Shown in pieces: positions 1 to 7,433 of a stretch of DNA of 11,410 bases. The notes under the pieces were generated by a model, which saw nothing but the letters and a program-made list of their open reading frames with translations, searched no databases and had not been told where the DNA came from. Numbering within the stretch: the first letter of the stretch is position 1; each line of letters begins with the position of its first letter. This DNA comes from Ilumatobacteraceae bacterium (lineage in GTDB: Bacteria; Actinomycetota; Acidimicrobiia; Acidimicrobiales; Ilumatobacteraceae), in NCBI GenBank assembly GCA_007122945.1, contig SKSP01000057.1:1-11410 (forward strand). Reading direction: 5' to 3'. The translations under genes were made by a program, and so were the position numbers.

Positions 1-6
1 CGGGCA

Positions 7-1206
7 ATGATGTCGTCGATGGTGACGTACCACTTCGCCGACATGGTGCTCGATCCCGATCGCTACGAGTTGCGACGCGTCGGCGAGCTCGTGCTGATGG
101 AGCCGCAGGTGTTCGACGTGCTCACCTACCTCGTCCGACACCGCGACCGTGTGGTCACCAAGGAGGAACTGCTCGACAACGTGTGGGGGACCCGGTTCGT
201 CACCGAATCCGCGCTGACCACCCGTATCAAGGAGGTTCGACGCGCGGTGGGCGACGACGGGCGCCGGCAAGCGATCGTCCGCACCGCCCACGGGCGCGGG
301 TACCGGTTCGTGGCGGAGGTCACCGAGTCCGACGATCGACCACCCACCGTGCCGTCGGTCGCGGCGCACCGGCAGCAGATCCACTTCTGCACCGCGGACG
401 ACGGCGTGACGATCGCGTACGCGACCCACGGGTCCGGCCCGCCGATCGTGAAGGTGGCGAACTGGATGACCCATCTGGACCACGACTGGGAGAGCCCGGT
501 GTGGCGTCACTGGCTCGATGAGTTGGGGGCCCGACACGAGGTCGTCCGCTACGACGAGCGCGGCTGCGGACTCTCCGATCGGGACGTCGCCGACCTGTCG
601 CTCGCAGCGTGGGTCCGGGACCTCGAAGCGGTCGTCGCGGATCACGGCATCGAGCGCTTCCCCCTTCTCGGCATCAGCCAGGGTGCGGCGGTCGCGATCG
701 CGTATGCCGTCGCCCACCCGGAGAAGGTGACCCATCTCGTGCTGTTCGGTTCGTACGGTCGGGGGTTGCTCGCCCCGGGCCACACCGAGAACCAGGAGAG
801 CCAGGCCCGGACGTTGATCGACCTGGCGCGGATCGGATGGGGGCGTCGCAGCCCTGCGTTTCGGCAGGTGTTCGCGTACGCGTTCATGCCCGAGGGCACG
901 CAGGAGCAGTGGTTGGCGTTCGACGACCTGCAACGCACCACCACGTCGCCCGCGAACGCCGTGCGCTTCCTCCGGGCCTTCTTCGAGCTCGACGTCCAGG
1001 ACCTGGCGACGCAGGTCCGGGTTCCGACGATCGTCCTGCACTGCCGTGGCGACCAGGTCTGGCCGTTCGAGCTCGGTCGCCAGCTGGCGGCCCGCATCCC
1101 GGGGAGTCGGTTCGTCCCGCTCGAGAGCCGCAACCATCTCCTCCTCGAACACGAGCCGGCGTGGCGCACGTTCTGCGAGGAGGTCGAGGCGTTCATCGCG
1201 ACCTGA
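7..1206 (+). CDS. Winged-helix transcriptional regulator fused to an alpha/beta hydrolase
   Basis: The protein has two domains. Residues about 5-105 form an OmpR/CadC-type winged helix (Trans_reg_C); the recognition region is near VTESALTTRIKEVRRAVGDD and the closing wing is near HGRGYRFVAEV. Residues about 125-399 are an alpha/beta hydrolase. Its nucleophile elbow is LGISQGA with Ser224, the acid is probably Asp349 (RGDQVWP) and the base His377 (RNHLLL), so the triad looks complete. No membrane segment separates the domains, unlike true CadC, so this should be a cytoplasmic one-component regulator or a DNA-targeted hydrolase. A small hydrophobic ester or lactone ligand is conceivable, but nothing shows the substrate. 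The start is uncertain: ATG at 7, 10 or 19 are all possible, only six bases precede the first, and the frame stays open to the window edge. The gene converges on the FAD oxidase gene with a 16-bp gap. Confidence 0.88.
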   Translation: MMSSMVTYHFADMVLDPDRYELRRVGELVLMEPQVFDVLTYLVRHRDRVVTKEELLDNVWGTRFVTESALTTRIKEVRRAVGDDGRRQAIVRTAHGRGYRFVAEVTESDDRPPTVPSVAAHRQQIHFCTADDGVTIAYATHGSGPPIVKVANWMTHLDHDWESPVWRHWLDELGARHEVVRYDERGCGLSDRDVADLSLAAWVRDLEAVVADHGIERFPLLGISQGAAVAIAYAVAHPEKVTHLVLFGSYGRGLLAPGHTENQESQARTLIDLARIGWGRRSPAFRQVFAYAFMPEGTQEQWLAFDDLQRTTTSPANAVRFLRAFFELDVQDLATQVRVPTIVLHCRGDQVWPFELGRQLAARIPGSRFVPLESRNHLLLEHEPAWRTFCEEVEAFIAT

Positions 1207-1208
1207 AC

Positions 1209-1244
1209 CGTCCGCCCGGGCGTCACCGCGAGGCGGGCGGGACG
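1209..1244. terminator. GC-rich hairpin between convergent genes
   Basis: CCGCCCG at 1212-1218 pairs with CGGGCGG at 1234-1240 across a 15-nt loop. Allowing one bulged base at 1241, positions 1209-1211 also pair with 1242-1244. The loop contains the stop codon of the minus-strand FAD oxidase gene. No clear T-tract follows on either strand. A bidirectional hairpin terminator is therefore plausible, but GC-rich chance pairing is possible. Confidence 0.4.
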
Positions 1245-2650
1245 TTCTGGTGGAGACGGAAGCGGTTGTCGGGGTCGAGTCGGGCCTTGACCCTGGCGAG
1301 CCGCTCGTAGTTCTCCTCGCCGTGTGCCGAACGCAGCGCGGACTCACGATCTTCGAAGAAGCCCGGGAAGTTCAAGTACTCGCGCCCGGTCGACAGCGAG
1401 CGGAACGCTTCGAAACAGCCGCGCGTCCACTCCAGGTTCGCCCCGTCGTGGTCGGCACCCTCCCAGTTGGACTCGATCGCGAGCAGGTAGGGGGTGCTGC
1501 GGTCGCCGTAGGCGGTCGCGTCCGGCGCCACCCGGGCCATCGCCCCACCCAGGTGCCACACGTCGAGCGTGGTGAGCGGTGACGGTCGGGACCCGGCCCA
1601 CTCGACCAGGCGGTTAACGGTCGCGGCGTCGAGGCCCGGCAGGTGCAGCGACTTCCAGTAGTACCGGCGGCCCTTCGGGTAGTCCTCGTCGAACATGCCC
1701 TGCAGCTCCGCGTACGGCATCGGGCCGCTCAGGTCGACGATCGGGTCGGCCACGTCGCGGATCGGGGCCACCAGCTCCTCCCCGGTGGCCGGGTCGGTCG
1801 CCGCGCAGGCGACGATGATCGCCCCCGGCTCGCCGCGCCAGGCCTCGGGCACCTCGTCGACCTCGGGGATCGCGCCGCAGACCGCGAGGGCGGACACCTC
1901 GTCGGCCAGGTCGGCCGTCCAGGCGCGAAAGGCCTCGAGGACCTCGGCGGTGCGGTCACCCCGGTGGATGACGAAGGCGACGAACACCTCGGGGTCGACC
2001 GGGTGGAGCCGGTAGGTGAGCTCGGTGACCACCCCGAAGTTGCCGCCACCACCGCGCAGGGCCCACATGAGCTCGGGGTCCGAGTCGTCGTCCACGTCGC
2101 GGATCTCCCCGGTCGCGGTCACCAGGCGCGCCCCCGACAGGTTGTCGCAGCTCATGCCGTGCTTGCGCCGCAACCAGCCGAGACCGCCCGAGAGGGTCAA
2201 CCCGCCGATCCCGGTCTCGGACACGACCCCGCCAGGAGTGGCCAGCCCGTGCGGCAGGGTCGCCCCGTCGAGGTCGGCCCAGGTGGCGCCTCCGCCAGCC
2301 CTGGCCGTCCGCGCTTCGGGGTCGACCATCACGTCGTTCATCGCCGACAGGTCGATCACCAGGCCGGCATCGACGCCCGCCGTCCCGGCGACGTTGTGCC
2401 CGCCACCGCGGACGGCGAACACCAGGTCGTGGTCGACCGCGAAGCGCACGGTCGCCGACACGTCGTGGGTGTCCGCGCAGCGCGCGATGATCGCCGGGCG
2501 CCGGTCGATCATCCCGTTCCACAGCGCCCGGGCGCCGTCGTAGTCGGCGTCGCCCGGACGGATCACGTCGCCGCGCAGCGCGCCGGCCAGGTGGTCGGCG
2601 ACACCGTCGAGCGTCGCCACCTCTCCACTGATCGTCAACAGGTCGGTCAT
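1223..2650 (-). CDS. FAD-binding oxidoreductase, berberine-bridge-enzyme (BBE) type
   Basis: This 475-residue protein has the usual length and domain order of the PCMH-type FAD oxidases. Residues about 40-215 bind FAD and contain RGGGHN; His85 is the expected site of covalent 8-alpha-histidyl attachment. GGVVSETGIGGLTLSGGLGW follows at residues 140-159. A substrate domain comes next, then a C-terminal BBE domain with YLNFPGFF and ENYERLARVKARLDPDNRF, ending HQNVPP. Bicovalent BBE enzymes have Cys in the GVC-P-x-VG stretch; here that position is Val143, so flavin attachment is probably through His only. Family members oxidise alcohols, sugars or secondary metabolites using O2; the substrate here is unknown. 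The ATG is preceded by GGAGG about 7 nt upstream, which fixes the start. It lies 33 bp downstream of the acetyltransferase gene, probably in one operon. Confidence 0.93.
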   Translation of the reverse strand: MTDLLTISGEVATLDGVADHLAGALRGDVIRPGDADYDGARALWNGMIDRRPAIIARCADTHDVSATVRFAVDHDLVFAVRGGGHNVAGTAGVDAGLVIDLSAMNDVMVDPEARTARAGGGATWADLDGATLPHGLATPGGVVSETGIGGLTLSGGLGWLRRKHGMSCDNLSGARLVTATGEIRDVDDDSDPELMWALRGGGGNFGVVTELTYRLHPVDPEVFVAFVIHRGDRTAEVLEAFRAWTADLADEVSALAVCGAIPEVDEVPEAWRGEPGAIIVACAATDPATGEELVAPIRDVADPIVDLSGPMPYAELQGMFDEDYPKGRRYYWKSLHLPGLDAATVNRLVEWAGSRPSPLTTLDVWHLGGAMARVAPDATAYGDRSTPYLLAIESNWEGADHDGANLEWTRGCFEAFRSLSTGREYLNFPGFFEDRESALRSAHGEENYERLARVKARLDPDNRFRLHQNVPPASR

Positions 2651-2656
2651 CTGATT

Positions 2657-2662
2657 ACCTCC
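2657..2662 (-). promoter_or_regulatory. Shine-Dalgarno site of the FAD oxidase gene
   Basis: Read on the minus strand this is GGAGGT, seven bases or fewer from the ATG at 2650. It supports that start and independent translation of the second gene of the pair. Confidence 0.75.
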
Positions 2663-2683
2663 AGGTTCGATGGGATGGGTTGC

Positions 2684-3514
2684 TCAGGGACGGGTTCGGG
2701 TCCACGACGTGAACCGGCAGACGGGCAGGAACCCGAACCGGTCGACGAGGATCGGGCGGCTGTGGTCGCTCACGAGGGAGACCACCGGCAGGTCGGGGGT
2801 GGACCCCAACCGGTGGCGCACCAGGGCGCCGTAGTAGCCCCGCCCCCGTGCCTCGGGCCGGGTCGCGGTGAGCAACAGCACGCTCGCATCACCGCCCACG
2901 ACCCGCGACCCGGCCACCACGCTGCGCCCGTCCACCCGGCCCAGCAACAGACTGAACCGCTCGTCGTCGAGGACCCCAGGGCCCAGCGGCGCGTGCGAGG
3001 GCTCGACACCGGTCAGGGGGAAGGCCTCCACCACGACGGTGTTCCACTCCTCGAGTGCGGCGGTGTCGGTCACCGCCGACACCTCGAGCTCCTCGGGTGC
3101 CGAGACCCCCAACGGCCCGGTCGGCGCGCGGTACAGCAGCGGAGGGTGTCCCTCCAGGACCCAGCCCCGCCCGTGCAGGTCGGGCGTCGGCCACGGGGAC
3201 CACAACCGGACCTCGCCCCTACCCCCGGCGCCGTAGAACGCTTCGATCTCGTCGATGGTCCCGTCGAACTCCACGCCGAAGCGCGGCTCGGTGAGGACGG
3301 TGCCGTTCACGACCCCGGTCGGCCGGCCGGTGTCGACCGCGACGAAACCACTGCCGCGGTGGACCCGACCGTCGCATGCGGTCGCCACGGCAACCGACCC
3401 GGCCACGATCGCGTCCACGCTCTGGCGCACGATGGTGTCGCCGGCCGGCGTGGTGGCATCCCAGCCGGTCTCGAGGCCGGTGTCGAGAGGGGCGGTCGGG
3501 GCGGTCGCTGACAT
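2684..3514 (-). CDS. GNAT-like N-acetyltransferase
   Basis: This 276-residue protein has a recognisable GNAT core in its C-terminal half. The strand LLLTATRPEARGRGYYGAL (about residues 210-230) matches motif A, with an R-G-R-G-Y acetyl-CoA pyrophosphate loop followed by a helix. SDHSRPILVDRFGFLPVCRF near the end matches the terminal strand-helix-strand, where a misfolded or shifted donor position is common. The N-terminal half (about 30-140) may be a degenerate second GNAT fold, as in tandem-GNAT proteins, but this is weak. The substrate is not inferable. The frame is open up to 3604, but that longer start would run through the repeat array. The ATG at 3514 has AGGAGA seven bases upstream and is preferred. 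It is probably the first gene of an operon with the FAD oxidase and is transcribed divergently from the BTAD regulator. Confidence 0.78.
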   Translation of the reverse strand: MSATAPTAPLDTGLETGWDATTPAGDTIVRQSVDAIVAGSVAVATACDGRVHRGSGFVAVDTGRPTGVVNGTVLTEPRFGVEFDGTIDEIEAFYGAGGRGEVRLWSPWPTPDLHGRGWVLEGHPPLLYRAPTGPLGVSAPEELEVSAVTDTAALEEWNTVVVEAFPLTGVEPSHAPLGPGVLDDERFSLLLGRVDGRSVVAGSRVVGGDASVLLLTATRPEARGRGYYGALVRHRLGSTPDLPVVSLVSDHSRPILVDRFGFLPVCRFTSWTRTRP

Positions 3515-3521
3515 CGTCGGT

Positions 3522-3527
3522 TCTCCT
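3522..3527 (-). promoter_or_regulatory. Shine-Dalgarno site of the acetyltransferase gene
   Basis: Read on the minus strand this is AGGAGA with a 7-nt spacer to the ATG at 3514. It decides between this start and an upstream in-frame ATG at 3604. Confidence 0.75.
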
Positions 3528-3587
3528 GAACTCGCTGGCTGTTCTCGCTGGACCCGTCCACCGTCGCCCGCGGGGGTTGCCGCCCAG

Positions 3588-3631
3588 TCACATCCCGGTG
3601 ACATCCCGGTTGCACCCCGGAGTCACCGCGG
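3588..3631. repeat. Four direct repeats with 11-bp period, candidate BTAD-regulator operator
   Basis: CATCCCGG begins at 3591 and 3602, CACCCCGG at 3613 and CACCGCGG at 3624, each exactly 11 bp from the last. The first two units are identical over 8 bp and the later two diverge gradually. SARP/AfsR-family regulators are known to bind heptameric direct repeats at 11-bp or 22-bp intervals, so all repeats lie on one face of the helix. The array sits 73 bp from the acetyltransferase ATG and 53 bp from the regulator's GTG. The rest of the 170-bp intergenic region shows only the -10-like hexamer near the regulator start and the acetyltransferase ribosome site. Confidence 0.7.
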
Positions 3632-3670
3632 GCCGATCGCACCCGGTCGGCGGTCGAACGAGCGGGAACC

Positions 3671-3676
3671 TACGCT
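3671..3676 (+). promoter_or_regulatory. -10-like element for a leaderless BTAD regulator transcript
   Basis: TACGCT fits the actinobacterial TAnnnT -10 pattern and ends 8 nt before the GTG at 3685, so transcription would begin at or next to the start codon. No Shine-Dalgarno sequence is visible before that GTG. No convincing -35 hexamer at the usual spacing was seen, which would suit an activator-dependent promoter. Confidence 0.45.
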
Positions 3677-3684
3677 CGACGGGC

Positions 3685-6522
3685 GTGGTCGAGCTGTCGG
3701 TGCTTGGGCGAGTCGAGGCACACGTCGACGGCCAACGCGTCGAGATCACGAGCCGCACCCACCGGGTCCTGCTGGCGGCGCTGGCCCACGCACGGGGTGC
3801 CGCGGTGCCCACGGATCGGCTGATCTGGCTCGTGTGGGGCGACCACCCTCCCGACCGCGCCCGCGAGTCGCTCAAGAGCCACCTGTCGAGGTTGCGGCGC
3901 ACCCTGCGCGACGACGTCGTGGCCTCCCGGCCCCCTGGCTACGCCCTGACCATCGAGCCCGAGCACCTCGACCTGCACCGCTTCGAGCAGGGCATGGACA
4001 CCACCTCGCTCGCCGAGCTCGAGAAGAGCCTGGCCCTGTGGCGGGGCGAACCCTTCGGCGAGCTGGGCGAGCACGAGCACCTGGCCGGTGAGGTGGCGCG
4101 CCTCACCGAGCTTCACCTGACCGGACGCGTCCGCCGAGCCGAGCTGCTCGCCGCCGCCGGCCGCCACGACGAGGCCATCGGCGAGTTGCGGGCCCTCACG
4201 ACCGAGCACCCCCTGCTCGAACGGGCCCGCATCGCGCTCGTCGCCACCTTGCACCGAGCCGGTCGGCAGGCCGACGCCGTCGCCGAAGCCGACCGCTACC
4301 GGACCCAGGTCGCCGACGTCGGCCTCGAGCCGTCGCCATCGTTCGTGGCCGCTGAGCGCGCTGCGTTCGCCGAGCCCTCACCGCCGACGCCCCCGGTCCG
4401 TTCGGCGCCCCCGGCCCGCCTCGGCACGCTCGTCGGCCGCGACGAGGAGTTCGACCACGTCTGCAGGCTGCTCGAGGAGCGGAGGCTGGTGAGCGTGGTC
4501 GGCCCCGGCGGAGTCGGCAAGACCGCTCTCGCCGCCGAGGTCACCCGCCGGATGGCCGACCTGGCGCCCGACGGCGTGTGGATCGCCGCGCTCGCCGAGG
4601 TGGAGGACGGCGCCGGCGTGCTCCCCGCCGTGGTGCGAGCGGTCGGGGCCCCCACGACGCACCCGCTGGACGCCTCGCTGGCCGGCTACCTCAGCGGCCG
4701 CGAGGGACTCCTCGTGCTCGACAACACCGAACACGTCAGCACCTCGGCGTGCGCCGTCGCCGACCAGGTCCTGGCCGTGCCCGGTCGGATCCGGATCATC
4801 ACCACGGGCCGCCAGCCCCTCGGCCTCGCCGGAGAGGCGGTGGTGCCGGTCGAACCGCTCACCGCCGCCGCCGCACAGCAGCTGCTGGAGGAGCGTTGCC
4901 GGGATGCGGGGGGCACCATCGAACCCCGCCAGGCCGAGTTGGCCGCCCGCGTCTGCGAACGCCTCGACCGCCTCCCCCTCGCGATCGAGATGGCGGCCGC
5001 CCGCCTGCGCGCCCTGTCGCTCGAGGACCTCGAACAGCACCTCGACCAGCGGCTCCGACTGCTGGGCTCCGGCCGGGACGGTCGCCACGAGACACTCGAG
5101 CGCGTGGTCGCCTGGTCCCACGACCTGCTCGACCCCGACCAGCGAGAGCTGTTCGAGCAGCTCTCGGTGTTCGCCGGACCGTTCGACCTCGACGCGGCCG
5201 CCGCGGTGCACGGCTCGGATCACACCGCCGGGCCACTGGCCGACCTGGTCGACCGGTCGTTGGTGCAGGCCCGCAACGACGCGGGACGCGTCCGCTACCA
5301 GCTCCTCGAGACCGTCCGGGCCTTCGCCAACGAACGCCTGGATGCCTCCCCGTCCCGCGACGCGACGATCGACCGGTTCGTCGAGCATCACGTGGCGCTC
5401 GCCGAGCAGGTCGCCGAGGGGCTCCGCGGCCCCGACGAGCGCCGCTGGGCCGACACCTTCGACCGGAACACACCCAACCTCGAGGTGGCCCACGCCCGAG
5501 CGCTCGAACGGGGTGACATCGACGCCGCGGTCCGCATCGCGACCGCGCCGTACCTGCTCATCTACCAGCGCCTGCGGGCCGACATCGGGGCGTGGGCCGA
5601 GGCCACCCTCGAACCGGCACGACGGGCCGGTCACCCCGCCACCGCCGCGGTGCTCGCCGTCGTCGCCCTCGACCGGCTCAACCGCGGCCACCACGACGAG
5701 GTGGCCGCCCTGCTCGACGACCTGCCCGACGACCCGGTCGCCCGTCACGCCCACGAGATCCTGGGCGACCTGTACACCTACCGTGGGCAGCTCGACGCTG
5801 CCGTCGAGCACTTCGCCCGCGCCGCGGACCTGGCGATCGCCGGCGGAGATCACGTCACCGCCCTTCACGCCCGCATGAGCCAGTCGATCCCGCTGGGATA
5901 CGCCGGGCATCGAGACGAGGCGCGTCGCCGGCTGCAACAGGTGCGAGCGGACGGCGAGCTGAGAGGAGTCAGGTTCGTGCCGGCCTGGTGCGATTTCGCC
6001 GAGGCCGAACTGCTCGTCGAGATCGACCCGGCCCGCTCCCTCGAACTGGTGGACGGAGCCGTCGCCACGGCCGACCGTGAAGGCTGGCGCATGCTCGCCG
6101 GCGTCGGCCGTCTCACCGCCAGCTCGCTGCGGGCGCGCTCCGCCGAGCCTGCCGACGCCCTTGCCGGGTTCGAGCGGCTCATCCGGCACTGGGACCGCGT
6201 CGGGGACACCAACCACCAGTGGACCACGTTGCGCAACCTGGTCGAGCTGCTCGTGCGGCTCGGCGACCTGCCGCGCGCCGCGTTGGTGCTCGGGTCGGTG
6301 ACCAACAGCCCGCGGCCCACGTTCGGACCCGAGGAGGAACGACTCCGCGACGCCGCCGAGCTGATCCGGGCCGGACTCGGTGATCAGGCCGACGAGCTCG
6401 TCGAGCGGGGCGCCGCGCTCGATCTCGATGCCACGATCCGGCTGGCTCTCGACGCCCTCACGGAACTCGGGGCCACGGCGCCCGGCCCGATGACCACCAG
6501 CGCCAGGGACGGTGCGCCGTGA
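3685..6522 (+). CDS. AfsR-like BTAD / NB-ARC ATPase / TPR transcriptional regulator
   Basis: The 945-residue protein starts with an OmpR-type winged helix (about 1-90, VVELSVLGRVEAHVDG through the SLKSHLSRLRRTL helix). A bacterial transcriptional activator domain follows (about 95-240). The STAND ATPase has Walker A GPGGVGKT at 273-280, Walker B LLVLDN ending at Asp346-Asn347, a sensor-like IITTGRQPLGL, and RLPLAIE at 429-435. The winged-helix part near WSHDLLDPDQRELFEQLSVFAG follows, then helical TPR-like repeats to the C-terminus. No LuxR tail is present. STAND regulators act as ATP-dependent switches, with the repeats sensing a ligand or partner. No Ser/Thr kinase gene is nearby. The GTG start is chosen because the conserved beta-strand VVELSVLG begins there; the frame is open about 300 bases further upstream, through the divergent intergenic region. 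It ends 39 bp from the convergent hydrolase-fold gene. Confidence 0.92.
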   Translation: MVELSVLGRVEAHVDGQRVEITSRTHRVLLAALAHARGAAVPTDRLIWLVWGDHPPDRARESLKSHLSRLRRTLRDDVVASRPPGYALTIEPEHLDLHRFEQGMDTTSLAELEKSLALWRGEPFGELGEHEHLAGEVARLTELHLTGRVRRAELLAAAGRHDEAIGELRALTTEHPLLERARIALVATLHRAGRQADAVAEADRYRTQVADVGLEPSPSFVAAERAAFAEPSPPTPPVRSAPPARLGTLVGRDEEFDHVCRLLEERRLVSVVGPGGVGKTALAAEVTRRMADLAPDGVWIAALAEVEDGAGVLPAVVRAVGAPTTHPLDASLAGYLSGREGLLVLDNTEHVSTSACAVADQVLAVPGRIRIITTGRQPLGLAGEAVVPVEPLTAAAAQQLLEERCRDAGGTIEPRQAELAARVCERLDRLPLAIEMAAARLRALSLEDLEQHLDQRLRLLGSGRDGRHETLERVVAWSHDLLDPDQRELFEQLSVFAGPFDLDAAAAVHGSDHTAGPLADLVDRSLVQARNDAGRVRYQLLETVRAFANERLDASPSRDATIDRFVEHHVALAEQVAEGLRGPDERRWADTFDRNTPNLEVAHARALERGDIDAAVRIATAPYLLIYQRLRADIGAWAEATLEPARRAGHPATAAVLAVVALDRLNRGHHDEVAALLDDLPDDPVARHAHEILGDLYTYRGQLDAAVEHFARAADLAIAGGDHVTALHARMSQSIPLGYAGHRDEARRRLQQVRADGELRGVRFVPAWCDFAEAELLVEIDPARSLELVDGAVATADREGWRMLAGVGRLTASSLRARSAEPADALAGFERLIRHWDRVGDTNHQWTTLRNLVELLVRLGDLPRAALVLGSVTNSPRPTFGPEEERLRDAAELIRAGLGDQADELVERGAALDLDATIRLALDALTELGATAPGPMTTSARDGAP

Positions 6523-6531
6523 AGACCCGAT

Positions 6532-6549
6532 CGTCAGCCAGGTGTGACG
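6532..6549. terminator. Weak hairpin between convergent genes
   Basis: CGTCA at 6532-6536 pairs with TGACG at 6545-6549 around an 8-nt loop, in the 39-bp gap between the BTAD regulator stop and the hydrolase-fold gene stop. The stem is short and there is no clear T-run, so a terminator role is only a suggestion. Confidence 0.25.
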
Positions 6550-6561
6550 TCTTGGGAGGGC

Positions 6562-7428
6562 TCAGGTGTCGGGCAGGGCGGTGCGCAGGGCGCGGAGGAA
6601 GGCATCGGGCCGGTCACGGGCGGGGTCGTCGGCAGCGTCGTCGATCACGTGCAATGCCCAGCCGTACTGGTCGCGGGCGCGTTCGGCGATGCGCAGGCGC
6701 AGCGCCCGGTCGTGGCGCCCCCAGATGAGTGTCGTGGGCACGGCGATCCGGTCGAGCTCGTCGGGCGGGATGCGGGGCGTGCCCACCCGACGGAGCAGCT
6801 GCCCGGCCGCCTTCGCCTGCTCGGACCGGGCGAGGCCGAGGTTGTAGGCGACGAAGGCCGTCCATTCGTCGCCCATCTCCTGCTGCAGCCGCATCCGGTC
6901 GTGGGCACACTGGTCCATGAAGCGCTCGAAGGTCCGCTCGCTCGGCCGGGAGGCGAACCGGAGCAACCGGACGGCGAACCGGATGCTCGGCCGGAACCGC
7001 GCCAACCCGAGCGAGTCGACGAGCACCAGGCCACGGAGACGGCCTGGGCGATGGGCGGCGTGACGGGCGGCGATGGCACCGCCGAGCACGTGGCCGACCA
7101 CGACGGGTGGCTCCGCGCAGGTGCGATCGAGGAGCCCATCGAGCCACGTCAGCATCCCGTCAGCGTCGAGTGGCATGTCCCCGGTCCCCGACGAGCCGTG
7201 AGCCGGCAGGTCGGGGGCGACCACCCGGTGGGTGGTCGCCACGTCGGGGACGGTCCACCGCCAGTTCACCGCCGATTCACCGGGGCCGTGGAGCAGCACG
7301 ACGGGCGGACCGTCGCCGCCCTCCAGCACGGCGGTGGGGACGCCGGCTACGTCGAGCTGCCGCTCGCTGACCGGCAGGCCCGCCAGCAGCCGCTCGCGGT
7401 GGGTCTGGAGGAATGACTGCGTGTGCAC
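6562..7428 (-). CDS. Alpha/beta-hydrolase-fold protein lacking catalytic Ser and His
   Basis: This 288-residue protein shows the full alpha/beta-hydrolase layout. It has the oxyanion-side PPVVLLHGPG (41-50), APDLPAHGSSG after strand 4, the elbow region VVVGHVLGGAIAARHAAHRP, a cap about 140-215, and the acid strand PTTLIWGRHDRAL with Asp240. The elbow should read GHSxGG, but the nucleophile position is Val114. The expected C-terminal GH-P motif reads DDAADDPARDRPDAF, placing Asp267 where the base His normally lies. Both differences were confirmed in the codons (GTG and GAC). Fold-shaping residues are otherwise conserved, so this looks like a maintained pseudoenzyme or a changed chemistry rather than a decayed gene. 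The GTG start is 5 bp after the methyltransferase stop with only a weak ribosome site, suggesting translational coupling. Confidence 0.85.
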   Translation of the reverse strand: MHTQSFLQTHRERLLAGLPVSERQLDVAGVPTAVLEGGDGPPVVLLHGPGESAVNWRWTVPDVATTHRVVAPDLPAHGSSGTGDMPLDADGMLTWLDGLLDRTCAEPPVVVGHVLGGAIAARHAAHRPGRLRGLVLVDSLGLARFRPSIRFAVRLLRFASRPSERTFERFMDQCAHDRMRLQQEMGDEWTAFVAYNLGLARSEQAKAAGQLLRRVGTPRIPPDELDRIAVPTTLIWGRHDRALRLRIAERARDQYGWALHVIDDAADDPARDRPDAFLRALRTALPDT

Positions 7429-7433
7429 CGCGA

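Noticed and set aside
1093..1103. GCATCCCGG match inside the first gene, resembling the operator unit
   Set aside because: It is a single copy within coding sequence without an 11-bp-spaced partner, as expected by chance in GC-rich DNA.
1643..3511. Long plus-strand open frame of 622 codons antisense to the oxidase and acetyltransferase genes
   Set aside because: Its translation is rich in Arg, Gly, His and Val without any domain motif, which is typical of a high-GC antisense shadow. The minus-strand products match known families.
3515..3604. N-terminal extension of the acetyltransferase to an ATG at 3604
   Set aside because: The extension would run through the repeat array and has no ribosome site, while the ATG at 3514 has AGGAGA seven bases upstream.
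4378..6216. Minus-strand open frame of 612 codons opposite the BTAD regulator
   Set aside because: It is a codon-bias shadow of the ATPase and TPR part, with low-complexity Gly/Val/Arg composition and no recognisable domain.
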